From assembly GCA_029865225.1 (NCBI GenBank), contig JAOUHJ010000025.1, forward strand, positions 1-42,748: a DNA stretch of 42,748 nucleotides. Reading direction: 5' to 3'. Under the pieces are notes generated by a model. The model was given only the letters and a program-made list of their open reading frames with translations. It was not told the origin of the DNA and did not search any database. The position numbers were made by a program, and so were the translations under genes. The DNA is from Nitrospira sp. Its GTDB lineage: Bacteria; Nitrospirota; Nitrospiria; Nitrospirales; Nitrospiraceae. Positions 1 to 7,640 of the stretch are shown in pieces; within the stretch, counting starts at the first letter, position 1; every line of letters starts with the position of its first letter.

Positions 1-64
1 CCCACTCCTCCAGCGTCTTCCGGTCTGGCTCGGAACACTGCAACCTGTGCGACGTCTTGGACAT
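1..64 (-). CDS. IS630-family transposase, N-terminal fragment (cut by window edge)
   Basis: The minus-strand frame opens with ATG at 62-64, preceded by a strong AAGGAGG Shine-Dalgarno about five bases upstream, and stays open to the window edge. The 21 residues read MSKTSHRLQCSEPDRKTLEE then W. This resembles the start of IS630/Tc1-mariner-type transposases, where a short N-terminal segment leads into the first helix-turn-helix (a pattern like L-x-C-S-x-x-D-R-x-x-L-E-E-W). The catalytic DDE domain would lie outside the window. Bases 65-223 would hold the element's untranslated end. I could not place its inverted repeat or a TA target duplication. The start is well supported; the family call is from memory of short N-terminal patterns. 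Confidence 0.6.
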   Translation of the reverse strand, partial: MSKTSHRLQCSEPDRKTLEEW

Positions 65-223
65 GGTCGGCCTCCTTGCCCAAGACGGTACGCCTTATCG
101 ATTACTTATGCAACTAAGCACTAGATCTCTGCCGACCTGAGCAAGTCTTGACGACGTGACCTGAAGCCGAACACGTCGCATAGCTGAAGTGGTGGTTCGT
201 ACAGCTGAAGACTGAAAAGAGGC

Positions 224-895
224 TCAGGATCGAGGCACGGAGAAACCCTGCTCTTTGAGATGGTTCACCGCGGAATGGCGACTGGGCAATTGCAGTTTGT
301 CGAGGATGTTATGCATGTGGTTTTTGACCGTTGAGACTTCAATCTTGAGACGAGTGGCAATTTCCTTATTACTCAAACCATGTTCTACCAACCGCAAGAT
401 CTCTGTTTCACGTCGGGTGAGATGTGTTCCATTGGCCCGCCAAGCCTCTTCGCCCCGTCGCGCGCGCTGTGACATGCGCTGAAAGGACAGGTGCGCGATT
501 CTTGGCGAGCACAGCGTTTCTCCGCGCATGATTGCCTTGATATTCCTTATCAACTCTTCGACTGATGTATTGTGCGGTAGATAACCGGAGGCCCCGACCC
601 TCTCAATGCAATAGAGGATCTCATCCTCATTGTCCGATACATCAATGACCAATGTCTTCACTTCTGACGATAGAGCGCAAATCCGCTGGCGATAGACTCC
701 CCCTTCACTCAATAAACCAAACTCCACGACCAGCAGATCCGACCTGTCCGAACCGAGGACTGCTTCAAGCTCGTCCAGCCTGGACGCCGTCTGCAGGATC
801 GCGAATGACGGCACGTGCTCGAGGCAGCAATGTAAGCTCTCTCGAAGCAGCTGATTGCTATGAAGGATTGCTATGCGGATTCTCTGGTCCTGCAT
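224..895 (-). CDS. LuxR/NarL-type response regulator with degenerate receiver
   Basis: This 223-residue protein has the two-domain layout of NarL/FixJ regulators. A receiver-like alpha/beta domain covers about residues 5-122, followed by a linker and a LuxR-type helix-turn-helix at about 158-215 (LTRRETEIL, GLSNKEIA, STVKNHMHNIL). The DNA-binding half is canonical. The receiver is not: the acidic pocket after strand 1 reads H12-S13-N14 instead of paired acids, the phosphoacceptor position after strand 3 is E58 instead of Asp, and the conserved Lys region reads LPHN (105-108). It is therefore probably not switched by normal phosphorylation and may be constitutively active or respond to a ligand. 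No histidine kinase is adjacent. The gene stands alone between the IS fragment and a non-coding stretch. No clear Shine-Dalgarno marks the start. Confidence 0.85.
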   Translation of the reverse strand: MQDQRIRIAILHSNQLLRESLHCCLEHVPSFAILQTASRLDELEAVLGSDRSDLLVVEFGLLSEGGVYRQRICALSSEVKTLVIDVSDNEDEILYCIERVGASGYLPHNTSVEELIRNIKAIMRGETLCSPRIAHLSFQRMSQRARRGEEAWRANGTHLTRRETEILRLVEHGLSNKEIATRLKIEVSTVKNHMHNILDKLQLPSRHSAVNHLKEQGFSVPRS

Positions 896-1378
896 TACGA
901 CCCGAGCTTATCGACTGGAGACATTGTCGAGATTCTTCTCTACTGCGTTCCTAATGGATCGCAAACCTACTCTTGTCGGTCGGCTTCGTCAATGTTCACC
1001 AGTTGTTTAGCAAGAAGCATTCCGTTAAGGTGGAATCCTCGGCACATTGATTCTGACGATTCCTCAGCAATCAAAACATTTCCCAGTTATCGGTCTAAGC
1101 CCACTACTTCGTTGGAATTTATTCCTGTCGCTCGAACGAAAGTTGGTGTGCGTATTCTGCCCTACTGTATCAAGACGATACATCCCTAGTTGGTCACGGT
1201 GTGCCCCGTATCTGAAAGGATTCAGTATCTGAATCGGTTTGGATACAGTTGGGCTCTGGTTATAGCGGTCACCACGAATACCAGGAGAACCCCTCACTCA
1301 GATTGCGTGGCCGAACGGCGTCATAGATGGTATATGATTCGCTAAATATCAATTAAGCTGAAGCGGTGCCACCATGGC
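896..1378. other. Gene-free stretch with a 17-bp palindrome
   Basis: No open frame here looks like a protein, and I see no RNA gene. It lies upstream of the LuxR gene on one side and of a VapB-like gene on the other, so promoters for both are expected. I could not identify convincing -35/-10 pairs. The one structured element is a perfect inverted repeat at 1219-1235, two 7-base arms (GATTCAG / CTGAATC) around TAT. It could be an operator. The trinucleotide-rich flank repeats part of one arm (GTATCTGAA occurs twice, at about 1208 and 1225). Confidence 0.4.
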
Positions 1379-1594
1379 ATGGGTGCACATCTCAGGAAAC
1401 TAACCGTAGATATCCCTGCTGATCTGTTGATACCTGCAACGACCGCAAGCGGTGAGGGAGTTACTCCAACCGTGCGAAAAGGCTTGGAGTTGGTCGCGGC
1501 AGGCGGAGCCTGCGGTCGCCTACGTCGGTTTCCAGGAAAAGTGCAGTTTGGAATCAAGGTGCCGGAGCTTCGACTGGCAACTTCCTCACGCTAA
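1379..1594 (+). CDS. VapB-like ribbon-helix-helix antitoxin (orphan)
   Basis: This 71-residue frame starts with a beta-strand pattern typical of RHH antitoxins (RKLTVDIPADLL, residues 6-17). A helix containing GEGVTPTVRKGLELVAAGG (25-43) follows, then a basic and hydrophobic tail (RLRRFPGKVQFGI) that fits the toxin-binding segment of VapB proteins. The family normally precedes a PIN-domain VapC toxin by a few bases. Here the next gene is convergent and starts its stop codon 19 bases later, so no toxin is present. The segment around residues 17-24 (LIPATTAS) departs from the usual pattern, so the protein may be decaying. A second in-frame possibility does not exist upstream because the ATG at 1374 is in another frame. 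The family call is from pattern memory only. Confidence 0.55.
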   Translation: MGAHLRKLTVDIPADLLIPATTASGEGVTPTVRKGLELVAAGGACGRLRRFPGKVQFGIKVPELRLATSSR

Positions 1595-1613
1595 TTGCGT
1601 GTCTTCTTTGAGA

Positions 1614-2849
1614 TCAGAAGAACGCCATGCTGGCGTATGTGACGGTGGAGTTGTATTGATCCGTGATGCCACGGTCGTAGCGGAGCACTTGCCCTTTTTC
1701 TGCGTGGATCAGTCGCAGCAGGCTATAGATAGGTGAGAAGCCGGAAATGCGACGCTGGTCCTGTTCCTTTTGAATGTATTGGGCGAACGGTTCCGGCTGG
1801 AGTTCTTCTACATGCTTAAGCATCTCCAGATCATGCTGCATGGATCGGTGAAACGAAAAATCAGTGGGTGGCGCACTGTCTCCATACCGCATCCCAAGAT
1901 GAGCCAACTCCCCTGCCCCGATGATACAGACAGTCTTTCCCGACACGAGGAGCGTGTCTCGAAATGCAGTCAAAAACCGATCGACCGAGGTTCGAACGGT
2001 CGAATCATTCAAGCTCATCGCTGAGAAAGACGACAGGACCGGAACCATCGTGAATGGCTTCCCGACGGTGGTTTGTAGAAACGGCAACTGAAACTCAATG
2101 GCGTGTTCTGATTGATGGGCGATGTCTTCTTCGAAATATTCCGGCACAAGTTCTTTCAACCGATCCAAGATCATTCGGTCGGCCTTCACGACTCCCAACG
2201 GCGTCTCAAAATCCTTGTCGGTCACCGCGAAGAGATGCTCGAGCCCGGCATGGGCGGTCCCGATGATCACATAGACATCCGGCCGTTCACATTCTTGAAG
2301 TTCCTTGTAGGCCCAGGCGTAGACCGGCCCTGCTTGCTTCACCTCGTAGGTCGGCGCAACGAGTCCTTTAATCAATTTTCCACGATTCTCAGACGGTTTA
2401 AAATCAGGCCCTTCACCCGATGAAAAGAATCCATCGACCTGTTTCTTCAACTTGGCGCCATCCGCCTCGTAGCTCCGCCCGGCAAATGCAGCTGGCCGCA
2501 GCGCTTGCTGTCGATACGCAAGTCGAGCCTGTTCGCGCGCCTGTTCGGTTCGAGAGCCTTCCAGGAAGAGCTTCTCATCCAGATCCGCCACCAGCTGTTC
2601 CACCTTGCTCGGCAAGAGAAACTCGCCAAACCGCTTCAGATACAGAGCACCGATGTCCTGGATGGAATGGTCTCCATCGAAATGTTGCACGATGAAGAAA
2701 AAGTTGAGCGGGAGGACCAGCTTCTCTTTGCTCAAGCCGCTCGGGTCCCAGAGCACGACCAGTTGATCTTCCCCCTGCTTAATGGGAGAAAATTGTAGAT
2801 TCCGCAGCACCGGATACTGAGTAGGATCTTTCACGACTCCGGACGTCAT
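1614..2849 (-). CDS. MEMO-family protein with N-terminal PqqD-like domain
   Basis: This is a 411-residue protein. Residues about 15-110 form a small domain whose core (FFIVQHFDGDHSIQDIGALY, then a helix and VADLDEKLFLEG) resembles PqqD-like winged-helix domains. Residues about 115-411 match the MEMO / AmmeMemoRadiSam system protein B family: RSYEAD, GLVAP, GPVYAWAYKEL, VIIGTAH, HAIEFQLPFLQ and a C-terminal YYDRGIT-like end. The usual first metal-ligand motif, AP-H-x-x-Y, reads APTYEV here, so the first His is missing. The later GTAH and AHLG histidines remain. It is the last gene of an eight-gene minus-strand operon, 44 bases after a membrane protein. AMMECR1 and radical-SAM partners are absent from the window. 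Function unknown; the domain assignment of the C-terminal part is firm, the PqqD-like call less so. Confidence 0.8.
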   Translation of the reverse strand: MTSGVVKDPTQYPVLRNLQFSPIKQGEDQLVVLWDPSGLSKEKLVLPLNFFFIVQHFDGDHSIQDIGALYLKRFGEFLLPSKVEQLVADLDEKLFLEGSRTEQAREQARLAYRQQALRPAAFAGRSYEADGAKLKKQVDGFFSSGEGPDFKPSENRGKLIKGLVAPTYEVKQAGPVYAWAYKELQECERPDVYVIIGTAHAGLEHLFAVTDKDFETPLGVVKADRMILDRLKELVPEYFEEDIAHQSEHAIEFQLPFLQTTVGKPFTMVPVLSSFSAMSLNDSTVRTSVDRFLTAFRDTLLVSGKTVCIIGAGELAHLGMRYGDSAPPTDFSFHRSMQHDLEMLKHVEELQPEPFAQYIQKEQDQRRISGFSPIYSLLRLIHAEKGQVLRYDRGITDQYNSTVTYASMAFF

Positions 2850-2893
2850 GGCGGAGGGTATTGTATGAGACGGACGCCGGAAGCTGCAACCGG

Positions 2894-3643
2894 CTAATGA
2901 CTATCAGGCGGATGTTCTTGGCGCTTTCGTGACAGCAGGAAGAGCGCACCAACGATACCCATCAGCAACCAGATCGTCGGACGGCCGTAGGAGGCATCCG
3001 AGTATTCGATCAAGTCAGTCAACCTCCCGATCAAAAGTGACATGCGAGCCATGACCGTGTAGCCGAAAGCCGCTCCGAACGAAATCATTAAGAACATGAT
3101 GCCGGTCCGCGCCACCACCTTACCCGCCCCGGTATGCTCGATCGAAAAGAAAAAGTAGAAGAGGACTGAGCTCACCCCAAGCAGAATAATGATTGCGTTC
3201 AGATTGCTGGCGGGGTTGAGGAGATTCATCGAAAAGGTGACGCCGTCCGACCCTCCGATCGACAAGAGCGGTCGAATGGTATCCTCGACCTGCTTCAAGA
3301 TGAACGAGGAAATGGTTCGAGGGATCGCCAACCCAGCCCCCATCCCGACGATAAAAGCGAAGGCATAGCGCGACATCCAGGCCGCCTTCGGCACATACCT
3401 GGTCAGCATGAGCATTCCGATGCCGACGGGAATCAGGAGGCTGATCTCTCCCTGTTCCACGATCGGCTTGACGACCAAGTGGACAAGGACGGTATCGTAG
3501 GCTTTCACGATCGTGTAGCCGACTGAGACGCCCACATAGAGATGCTCCGCTAGCTTGAAGAGTGGGTTGTCTTTGTACAGGAATGAGAAGATCAACAGGG
3601 TCAGCCCTGTCGCCACCCAAGCCCCGAATATCGTCGCATCCAT
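2894..3643 (-). CDS. Polytopic membrane protein of the MutL-associated operon
   Basis: The 249 residues hold about six to seven hydrophobic segments (around residues 5-22, 35-55, 68-84, 92-110, 148-166, 181-200 and 222-238). They end in a short basic, hydrophilic tail (SRKRQEHPPDSH). An extra-membrane loop with LSIGGSDGVTFSMNLLNP lies near residues 127-145. I do not recognise a named family. The protein is probably an inner-membrane subunit of the complex formed by the neighbours. It starts 16 bases after the stop of the 280-residue protein upstream and is followed by the MEMO-like gene, so cotranscription is very likely. Confidence 0.75.
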   Translation of the reverse strand: MDATIFGAWVATGLTLLIFSFLYKDNPLFKLAEHLYVGVSVGYTIVKAYDTVLVHLVVKPIVEQGEISLLIPVGIGMLMLTRYVPKAAWMSRYAFAFIVGMGAGLAIPRTISSFILKQVEDTIRPLLSIGGSDGVTFSMNLLNPASNLNAIIILLGVSSVLFYFFFSIEHTGAGKVVARTGIMFLMISFGAAFGYTVMARMSLLIGRLTDLIEYSDASYGRPTIWLLMGIVGALFLLSRKRQEHPPDSH

Positions 3644-3659
3644 GCCGTTTCCTTACACC

Positions 3660-4502
3660 TCACCCAGCCTGACCCTGCGCTCGAGCAGCCCGCCTGAGTG
3701 ACAGATAGAACACGTTGCAGATGATCACCAGTACGATGATCGCGATATGCGTCGCCGACTGTGCATCCATCCCCGCCACCGCCTGGCCTTTCTGATCGAT
3801 CAGAATCTCGTATTCTGCCGCGCCCCGGAGTCCGCCGATGAGTCCATTGATTTGCCCACTTCGCAACAGGGGATACAATCCCGGCGCCATGACACCCGTG
3901 CAGCCACCACCAAGCTCGAATTTATATTTATCCTTCCCGAAGACGTACCACTCTTCCACCCCCGGCTTGCCGGCACCCAAGTCAACCATGTACCCAACAT
4001 CTTTCAGGTTGCGGACTCCGTTGAGCACCGCCAACTCCTTCGTCGGCCTTCCCCCGTAGTCACTCGGGAAGGCCGAGTAGAGATCTTGCCCCATGTTGAT
4101 GATCACGGCTTGGCCGCCGGGACTCCATCCAAGAAAGGCATAGTCGGTGCCGTATTCCTTGCTCATTTCCTTCGCAACCTGCGTCACGATCTGATCCGCC
4201 ATGCCGGTTCCGGACACCCAGAGTGTCATGGTAATCACTCGAAGATTCTTTCTAAAGGCATGGCGCAGGAGCGCAATCGCTTGCGGATAGAGTTCAGGCT
4301 TGGACGCCGGATCGAAATCGATCGACAAGAGAAAGACCGACTGCTCCGGCAACGATTCGATGTGATCGTATACGCCACGCACCTCCGACGAAATCTTGAT
4401 CGGCAAACCCACCGGATAGAGCAACGGCAAGAGCGTGCACAGACCGATCACCAGAAAAATGATCCGTCGGTCGATCTTGAGCATGCGTTCAGGGAAGGTC
4501 AC
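3660..4502 (-). CDS. Membrane-anchored protein, one TM at each end
   Basis: This 280-residue protein has an N-terminal transmembrane segment (about residues 13-33, IIFLVIGLCTLLPLLYPVGL) and a C-terminal one (about 250-270, HIAIIVLVIICNVFYLSL). Between them is a soluble alpha/beta domain of some 215 residues, probably on the outer side. That domain begins VFLLSIDFDP and includes AIALLRHAFRKNLRVITMTLW, YAFLGWSPGGQAVI and GGGCTGVMAPGLYPLL. The regular strand-helix alternation suggests a Rossmann-like fold. I see no catalytic motif I can name. It sits between two polytopic membrane proteins in the operon (32 and 16 bases away), which supports a role as a subunit of a membrane complex. Confidence 0.75.
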   Translation of the reverse strand: MTFPERMLKIDRRIIFLVIGLCTLLPLLYPVGLPIKISSEVRGVYDHIESLPEQSVFLLSIDFDPASKPELYPQAIALLRHAFRKNLRVITMTLWVSGTGMADQIVTQVAKEMSKEYGTDYAFLGWSPGGQAVIINMGQDLYSAFPSDYGGRPTKELAVLNGVRNLKDVGYMVDLGAGKPGVEEWYVFGKDKYKFELGGGCTGVMAPGLYPLLRSGQINGLIGGLRGAAEYEILIDQKGQAVAGMDAQSATHIAIIVLVIICNVFYLSLRRAARAQGQAG

Positions 4503-4534
4503 TGTGTTGCCTTTTACTTCTCACGTTTTACTTT

Positions 4535-5185
4535 TCACTCCTTCCCTCCGCCAAGATACGACCGCTCCACACCGAAAATGATCTTGAACGACAAGGCGAT
4601 CGCGCCGAGGCTCACGCCGATCAAAATGGCGCGGCGCACCGAAGCGTTGAGCACATTCAGAATCCACGATGCCACATCGCCACTCAGAGGAACCAGATAC
4701 TCACCGAGTGGCACTCGCCCCATCATGACGATGACGGCCGCCACCAACAGGACTGCCGCTTCACGACTTCTGGCCCTGAACGAACGATAGGCAGCGGACG
4801 CGATGAAAAACGCCAGGATGGCAAACATGGTCCCTTGCAAGGGGACCATCATGTAGTTGTAGACCCAGCCGAACGACGTCATGACCCCCTCGATGCTCTC
4901 TTTCCCGTCGGCCCATAATCCCACAGCAATGGTGCCGAGCATCCCGGCATAGAGTACGAGGCTATAGCCCCACCCGGCTTCTTGGCGCCGGATCTTGACG
5001 GCATGGAGGTGAAACAAACTGGTCACGCCCAAGACCAGTGCGAACCCACCGATGATCTGCAGCCACTTTGTCGCCGAGGTCAGCATCTGTTCTGACGCCG
5101 GATGCGGGACATAGTACTGGGCTGCAAAGAGAAGACCGGCGACCAGCGTGATCAGCAGGGGTAGTTGTCGTCGAAGAAAAATCAT
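4535..5185 (-). CDS. Polytopic membrane protein of the MutL-associated operon
   Basis: These 216 residues contain about six hydrophobic segments: near residues 8-24, 40-60, 75-93, 115-134, 142-160 and 185-205. The N-terminus (MIFLRRQLPLLI) is basic and then hydrophobic, consistent with insertion without cleavage. The start codon overlaps the stop of the 426-residue gene upstream by four bases (ATGA at 5182-5185), so the two are translationally coupled. I recognise no named family. The size and topology are like the small membrane subunits of multi-protein inner-membrane assemblies. Confidence 0.75.
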   Translation of the reverse strand: MIFLRRQLPLLITLVAGLLFAAQYYVPHPASEQMLTSATKWLQIIGGFALVLGVTSLFHLHAVKIRRQEAGWGYSLVLYAGMLGTIAVGLWADGKESIEGVMTSFGWVYNYMMVPLQGTMFAILAFFIASAAYRSFRARSREAAVLLVAAVIVMMGRVPLGEYLVPLSGDVASWILNVLNASVRRAILIGVSLGAIALSFKIIFGVERSYLGGGKE

Positions 5186-6462
5186 TTCACGTCACTGAGA
5201 AAATCCAAAATAATCTGTGGCCACTCTGCACCCGTCACGGCCCCGAACGTGGCCAACACCGTTCCCACGGCAATGGCCGTGAGGATCACGGCCTTCCCGA
5301 TATCCTGCCCGCGCAGCGTCCCGATCTGAACCGGCTCTTTGGAGAGGTAGGCGCTGGCTGCATAGAGCTCCTCGCCAATCAACGTATAATCACAGGTGGT
5401 CACGAAGAAGGGCAATTGGTGGTCGGCGTCTGTTCCGGCGATCTGGATCGCACCGGTGCTCGCACCGGTTTCGGTGAGCAACAGCGACTCGGCAAAATAA
5501 TGACCCATGAAGAAGTTCGCGGCCGGTTTTTTCCGCAGCATGATGCCATCTACCGCCGCCGCGTAACTGAACTGATCCGACGTGATAAAGAAGTTCGCGT
5601 CTTCCTTGAAGAGATCAGGCTTCCCCGCTTCCAAATACGCTTGCTTGGTAATTTCCTGACAGACTGCCATCGTGATCGGCTCGCGATGGGGTACCATCAA
5701 TTCCGTTTCATAGAGCGCCGCCCGTTTCGCGACTTTTCCCAAAATGACTGCTGCGGCGACCGTCGAGGGATCATGCAGATCATGAGCCCCGGTTAAGTAG
5801 AGGACCGGCTTGCCCAGCTCGGTCGCGCGCCCAATCGCTTCGTCGACCGCATCCAGACCCGGAATACGACGCAGGAAAATTTCGTTTCGTTTGGCGTGAC
5901 TGATCGTGTAGAAGATCAGCCCCCCGAACGAGATCGCAATGATGAGATTATTGAGTTGGTTCCAGTTGAACCAATCAGGCGATGGAGTGGCAACTATGAC
6001 CGGAGTGAAGATCCGCTGATCGTCGCGCACCGTTGCGACAGACACGGCATAGGACGTCCCATCCTTGATCTCGATGTCCTTTGCCGTTCTGAGGACAACG
6101 TGATGCCAGGTCTTGTCGACGTCCCTTGTCCACCAGACGGTCTCTGTGTCTTTGACGTATTTGGTGTTCGCCGGAAACTCCGCCATGACCGTGAAGGTCG
6201 ACGGATCGGTCGAGGAGGCATCACCAAGCAGGACCTGATACCGAAGCTCCGAACTATCCCACGACGCGGGAGTCCACTGCACAGTGAGGCTACCTCCTCC
6301 ATCGCTCGGCGTATCGAAGACCTGCACATCTTGAGGAGCACTGATCGCTGTCTCAGCCGCAGTGTAAGACGGTAGCACGCTCGACGCACAGAAGATCGCG
6401 ACTAGCAAAGGCCCGACGAAGCGGCCACATGTACCTTCCACGAGATATCCTTCACGCTTCAC
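5182..6462 (-). CDS. FN3-containing membrane protein (DUF6754-like)
   Basis: This 426-residue protein has a signal-like N-terminus (residues about 17-37). A fibronectin type III-like domain follows at about 40-155 (PQDVQVFDTPSDGGGSLTVQW ... YAVSVATV). A transmembrane segment lies at about 170-187 (LIIAISFGGLIFYTISHAKR), and then a large domain that begins with FLRRIPGLDAVDEAIGRATE. This block with GKPVLYLTG and the later AAAVDGIMLRKKPAANFFMGHYFAES is, from memory, the signature of DUF6754. A final hydrophobic helix lies at about 392-412. With the FN3 domain outside and the large domain inside, it would connect the two faces of the membrane. It follows the 374-residue gene by three bases. Function unknown. 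Confidence 0.75.
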   Translation of the reverse strand: MKREGYLVEGTCGRFVGPLLVAIFCASSVLPSYTAAETAISAPQDVQVFDTPSDGGGSLTVQWTPASWDSSELRYQVLLGDASSTDPSTFTVMAEFPANTKYVKDTETVWWTRDVDKTWHHVVLRTAKDIEIKDGTSYAVSVATVRDDQRIFTPVIVATPSPDWFNWNQLNNLIIAISFGGLIFYTISHAKRNEIFLRRIPGLDAVDEAIGRATELGKPVLYLTGAHDLHDPSTVAAAVILGKVAKRAALYETELMVPHREPITMAVCQEITKQAYLEAGKPDLFKEDANFFITSDQFSYAAAVDGIMLRKKPAANFFMGHYFAESLLLTETGASTGAIQIAGTDADHQLPFFVTTCDYTLIGEELYAASAYLSKEPVQIGTLRGQDIGKAVILTAIAVGTVLATFGAVTGAEWPQIILDFLSDVK

Positions 6463-6465
6463 GCT

Positions 6466-7590
6466 TTACGTCCCCTCAATCACTTCGATATTCGTCCGTG
6501 GAATGACGACTCTGTTTCCATCTGAAAACGTGACTTCCAACACCCGCACCTCGCTCTCCGTGGGAATCTTGGTGAGTTCCGGCGGAAGAGCCGAGACTTC
6601 GCCGATACGCCCAAACATGGGGTCACGGATGATACGGACCGGATCGCCAAGCCTGATGCCCTCACGTTGTGCCCGAGCCGCTCCCTTTGCCTGTGCGCCT
6701 GCCTGCGGAACGATAATTTCAGGACGAATCACGCCGGCCCTAATCTGCGTTGCCCCGGAGATCGAGGCTTGCCGACCGGCATGCGCCGAGAGCAGCGTGA
6801 AGGTCTTCGCCGCCATGGGAATCGTTCCAAACCCCTCGGTCAGAATCAATGTAAACCCCACCTGTTCTGTCCCTGTAATGGCAACACCAAGGTCATAGCC
6901 CAGCAACGCGCGCAGATCTTCATCGTGAATGCCGCCGACCACCAGGCCGGCGACTCCGACCGTTTTAGCCTGTTTCATCGCATCGGCGGACAGAAAGGAA
7001 CCTCCGACCACGACCTTCCCTTTCATGGCGGAGGTGAGATGGCCCGGTGTCACGGCCTCATCCGGCGCCTTCACCGCCATCACAATCTCACCCGACGTTT
7101 CTCCACCGATTCCGAAGATGCCTTGCACCAAACTGCAGGTCGTTTCGACCACGACCCCTTGCTGCGGAACCGTGTCGACGATGACACCATCCACATAGGC
7201 CAGCAGATCGAGCACGCGAGGAGGCTCGCGCAACAGGACTTGTCCGGTCACCAAGGACACCGATTCAATCGTCCCCGTAACCGGCGAAGGAATCTCCGTC
7301 TTGAACCATTTGATCAGCGGCTTATTCTCGGCCAGGATCTCGTCCTTTTCGACCCGCTCACCCTCTCTCTTCGTCAGGTATTCCTTGATTTCTCCCGGTG
7401 CCACGCTGAGCTGATTGGCGAGGTTGATCGGAAAGACCTTCCCCGGCAACTCCGCCCTCGCCACGACTTGATCAGAACGGACCGTATCACCCACCTTTAC
7501 CAACACGTTCCCAGGTAGAGGCAACATGCGGCGACGATGGATGACCGTATGGTCGGTGACGGTGAGGCCTGGAGTGTAGGAATGCGCCAT
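6466..7590 (-). CDS. Barrel-sandwich and KOW-like domain protein
   Basis: This 374-residue soluble protein has no signal peptide or membrane segment. Its N-terminal part shows the pattern of lipoyl-like barrel-sandwich hybrids, as in the N-terminus of RnfC. PLPGNVLVKVGDTVRSDQVVARAELPG lies at about 24-50, with a second half-barrel at about 105-130 (PSPVTGTIESVSLVTGQVL). No modifiable lipoyl or biotinyl lysine motif is visible. The central region (about 140-310) is glycine and alanine rich (KGKVVVGGSFLSADAM, GVAGLVVGGI). The C-terminus (about 320-372) looks like a KOW/SH3-like strand pair (GDPVRIIRDPMFGRIGEVS ... NRVVIPRTNIEVIE). It lies between the MutL-like ATPase and the FN3 membrane protein, so it may be the cytoplasmic adaptor of the complex. 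Confidence 0.75.
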   Translation of the reverse strand: MAHSYTPGLTVTDHTVIHRRRMLPLPGNVLVKVGDTVRSDQVVARAELPGKVFPINLANQLSVAPGEIKEYLTKREGERVEKDEILAENKPLIKWFKTEIPSPVTGTIESVSLVTGQVLLREPPRVLDLLAYVDGVIVDTVPQQGVVVETTCSLVQGIFGIGGETSGEIVMAVKAPDEAVTPGHLTSAMKGKVVVGGSFLSADAMKQAKTVGVAGLVVGGIHDEDLRALLGYDLGVAITGTEQVGFTLILTEGFGTIPMAAKTFTLLSAHAGRQASISGATQIRAGVIRPEIIVPQAGAQAKGAARAQREGIRLGDPVRIIRDPMFGRIGEVSALPPELTKIPTESEVRVLEVTFSDGNRVVIPRTNIEVIEGT

Positions 7591-7640
7591 TTCCTAAGAG
7601 CGAATAGCTGGTGGCCTATAGCTGATAGCCCAACCTGCCG

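Noticed and set aside
3747-4790. Plus-strand open frame of 347 codons
   Set aside because: It is antisense to two membrane-protein genes of the operon, runs across their boundary and is rich in Arg, His and Pro, as expected of a mirror frame.
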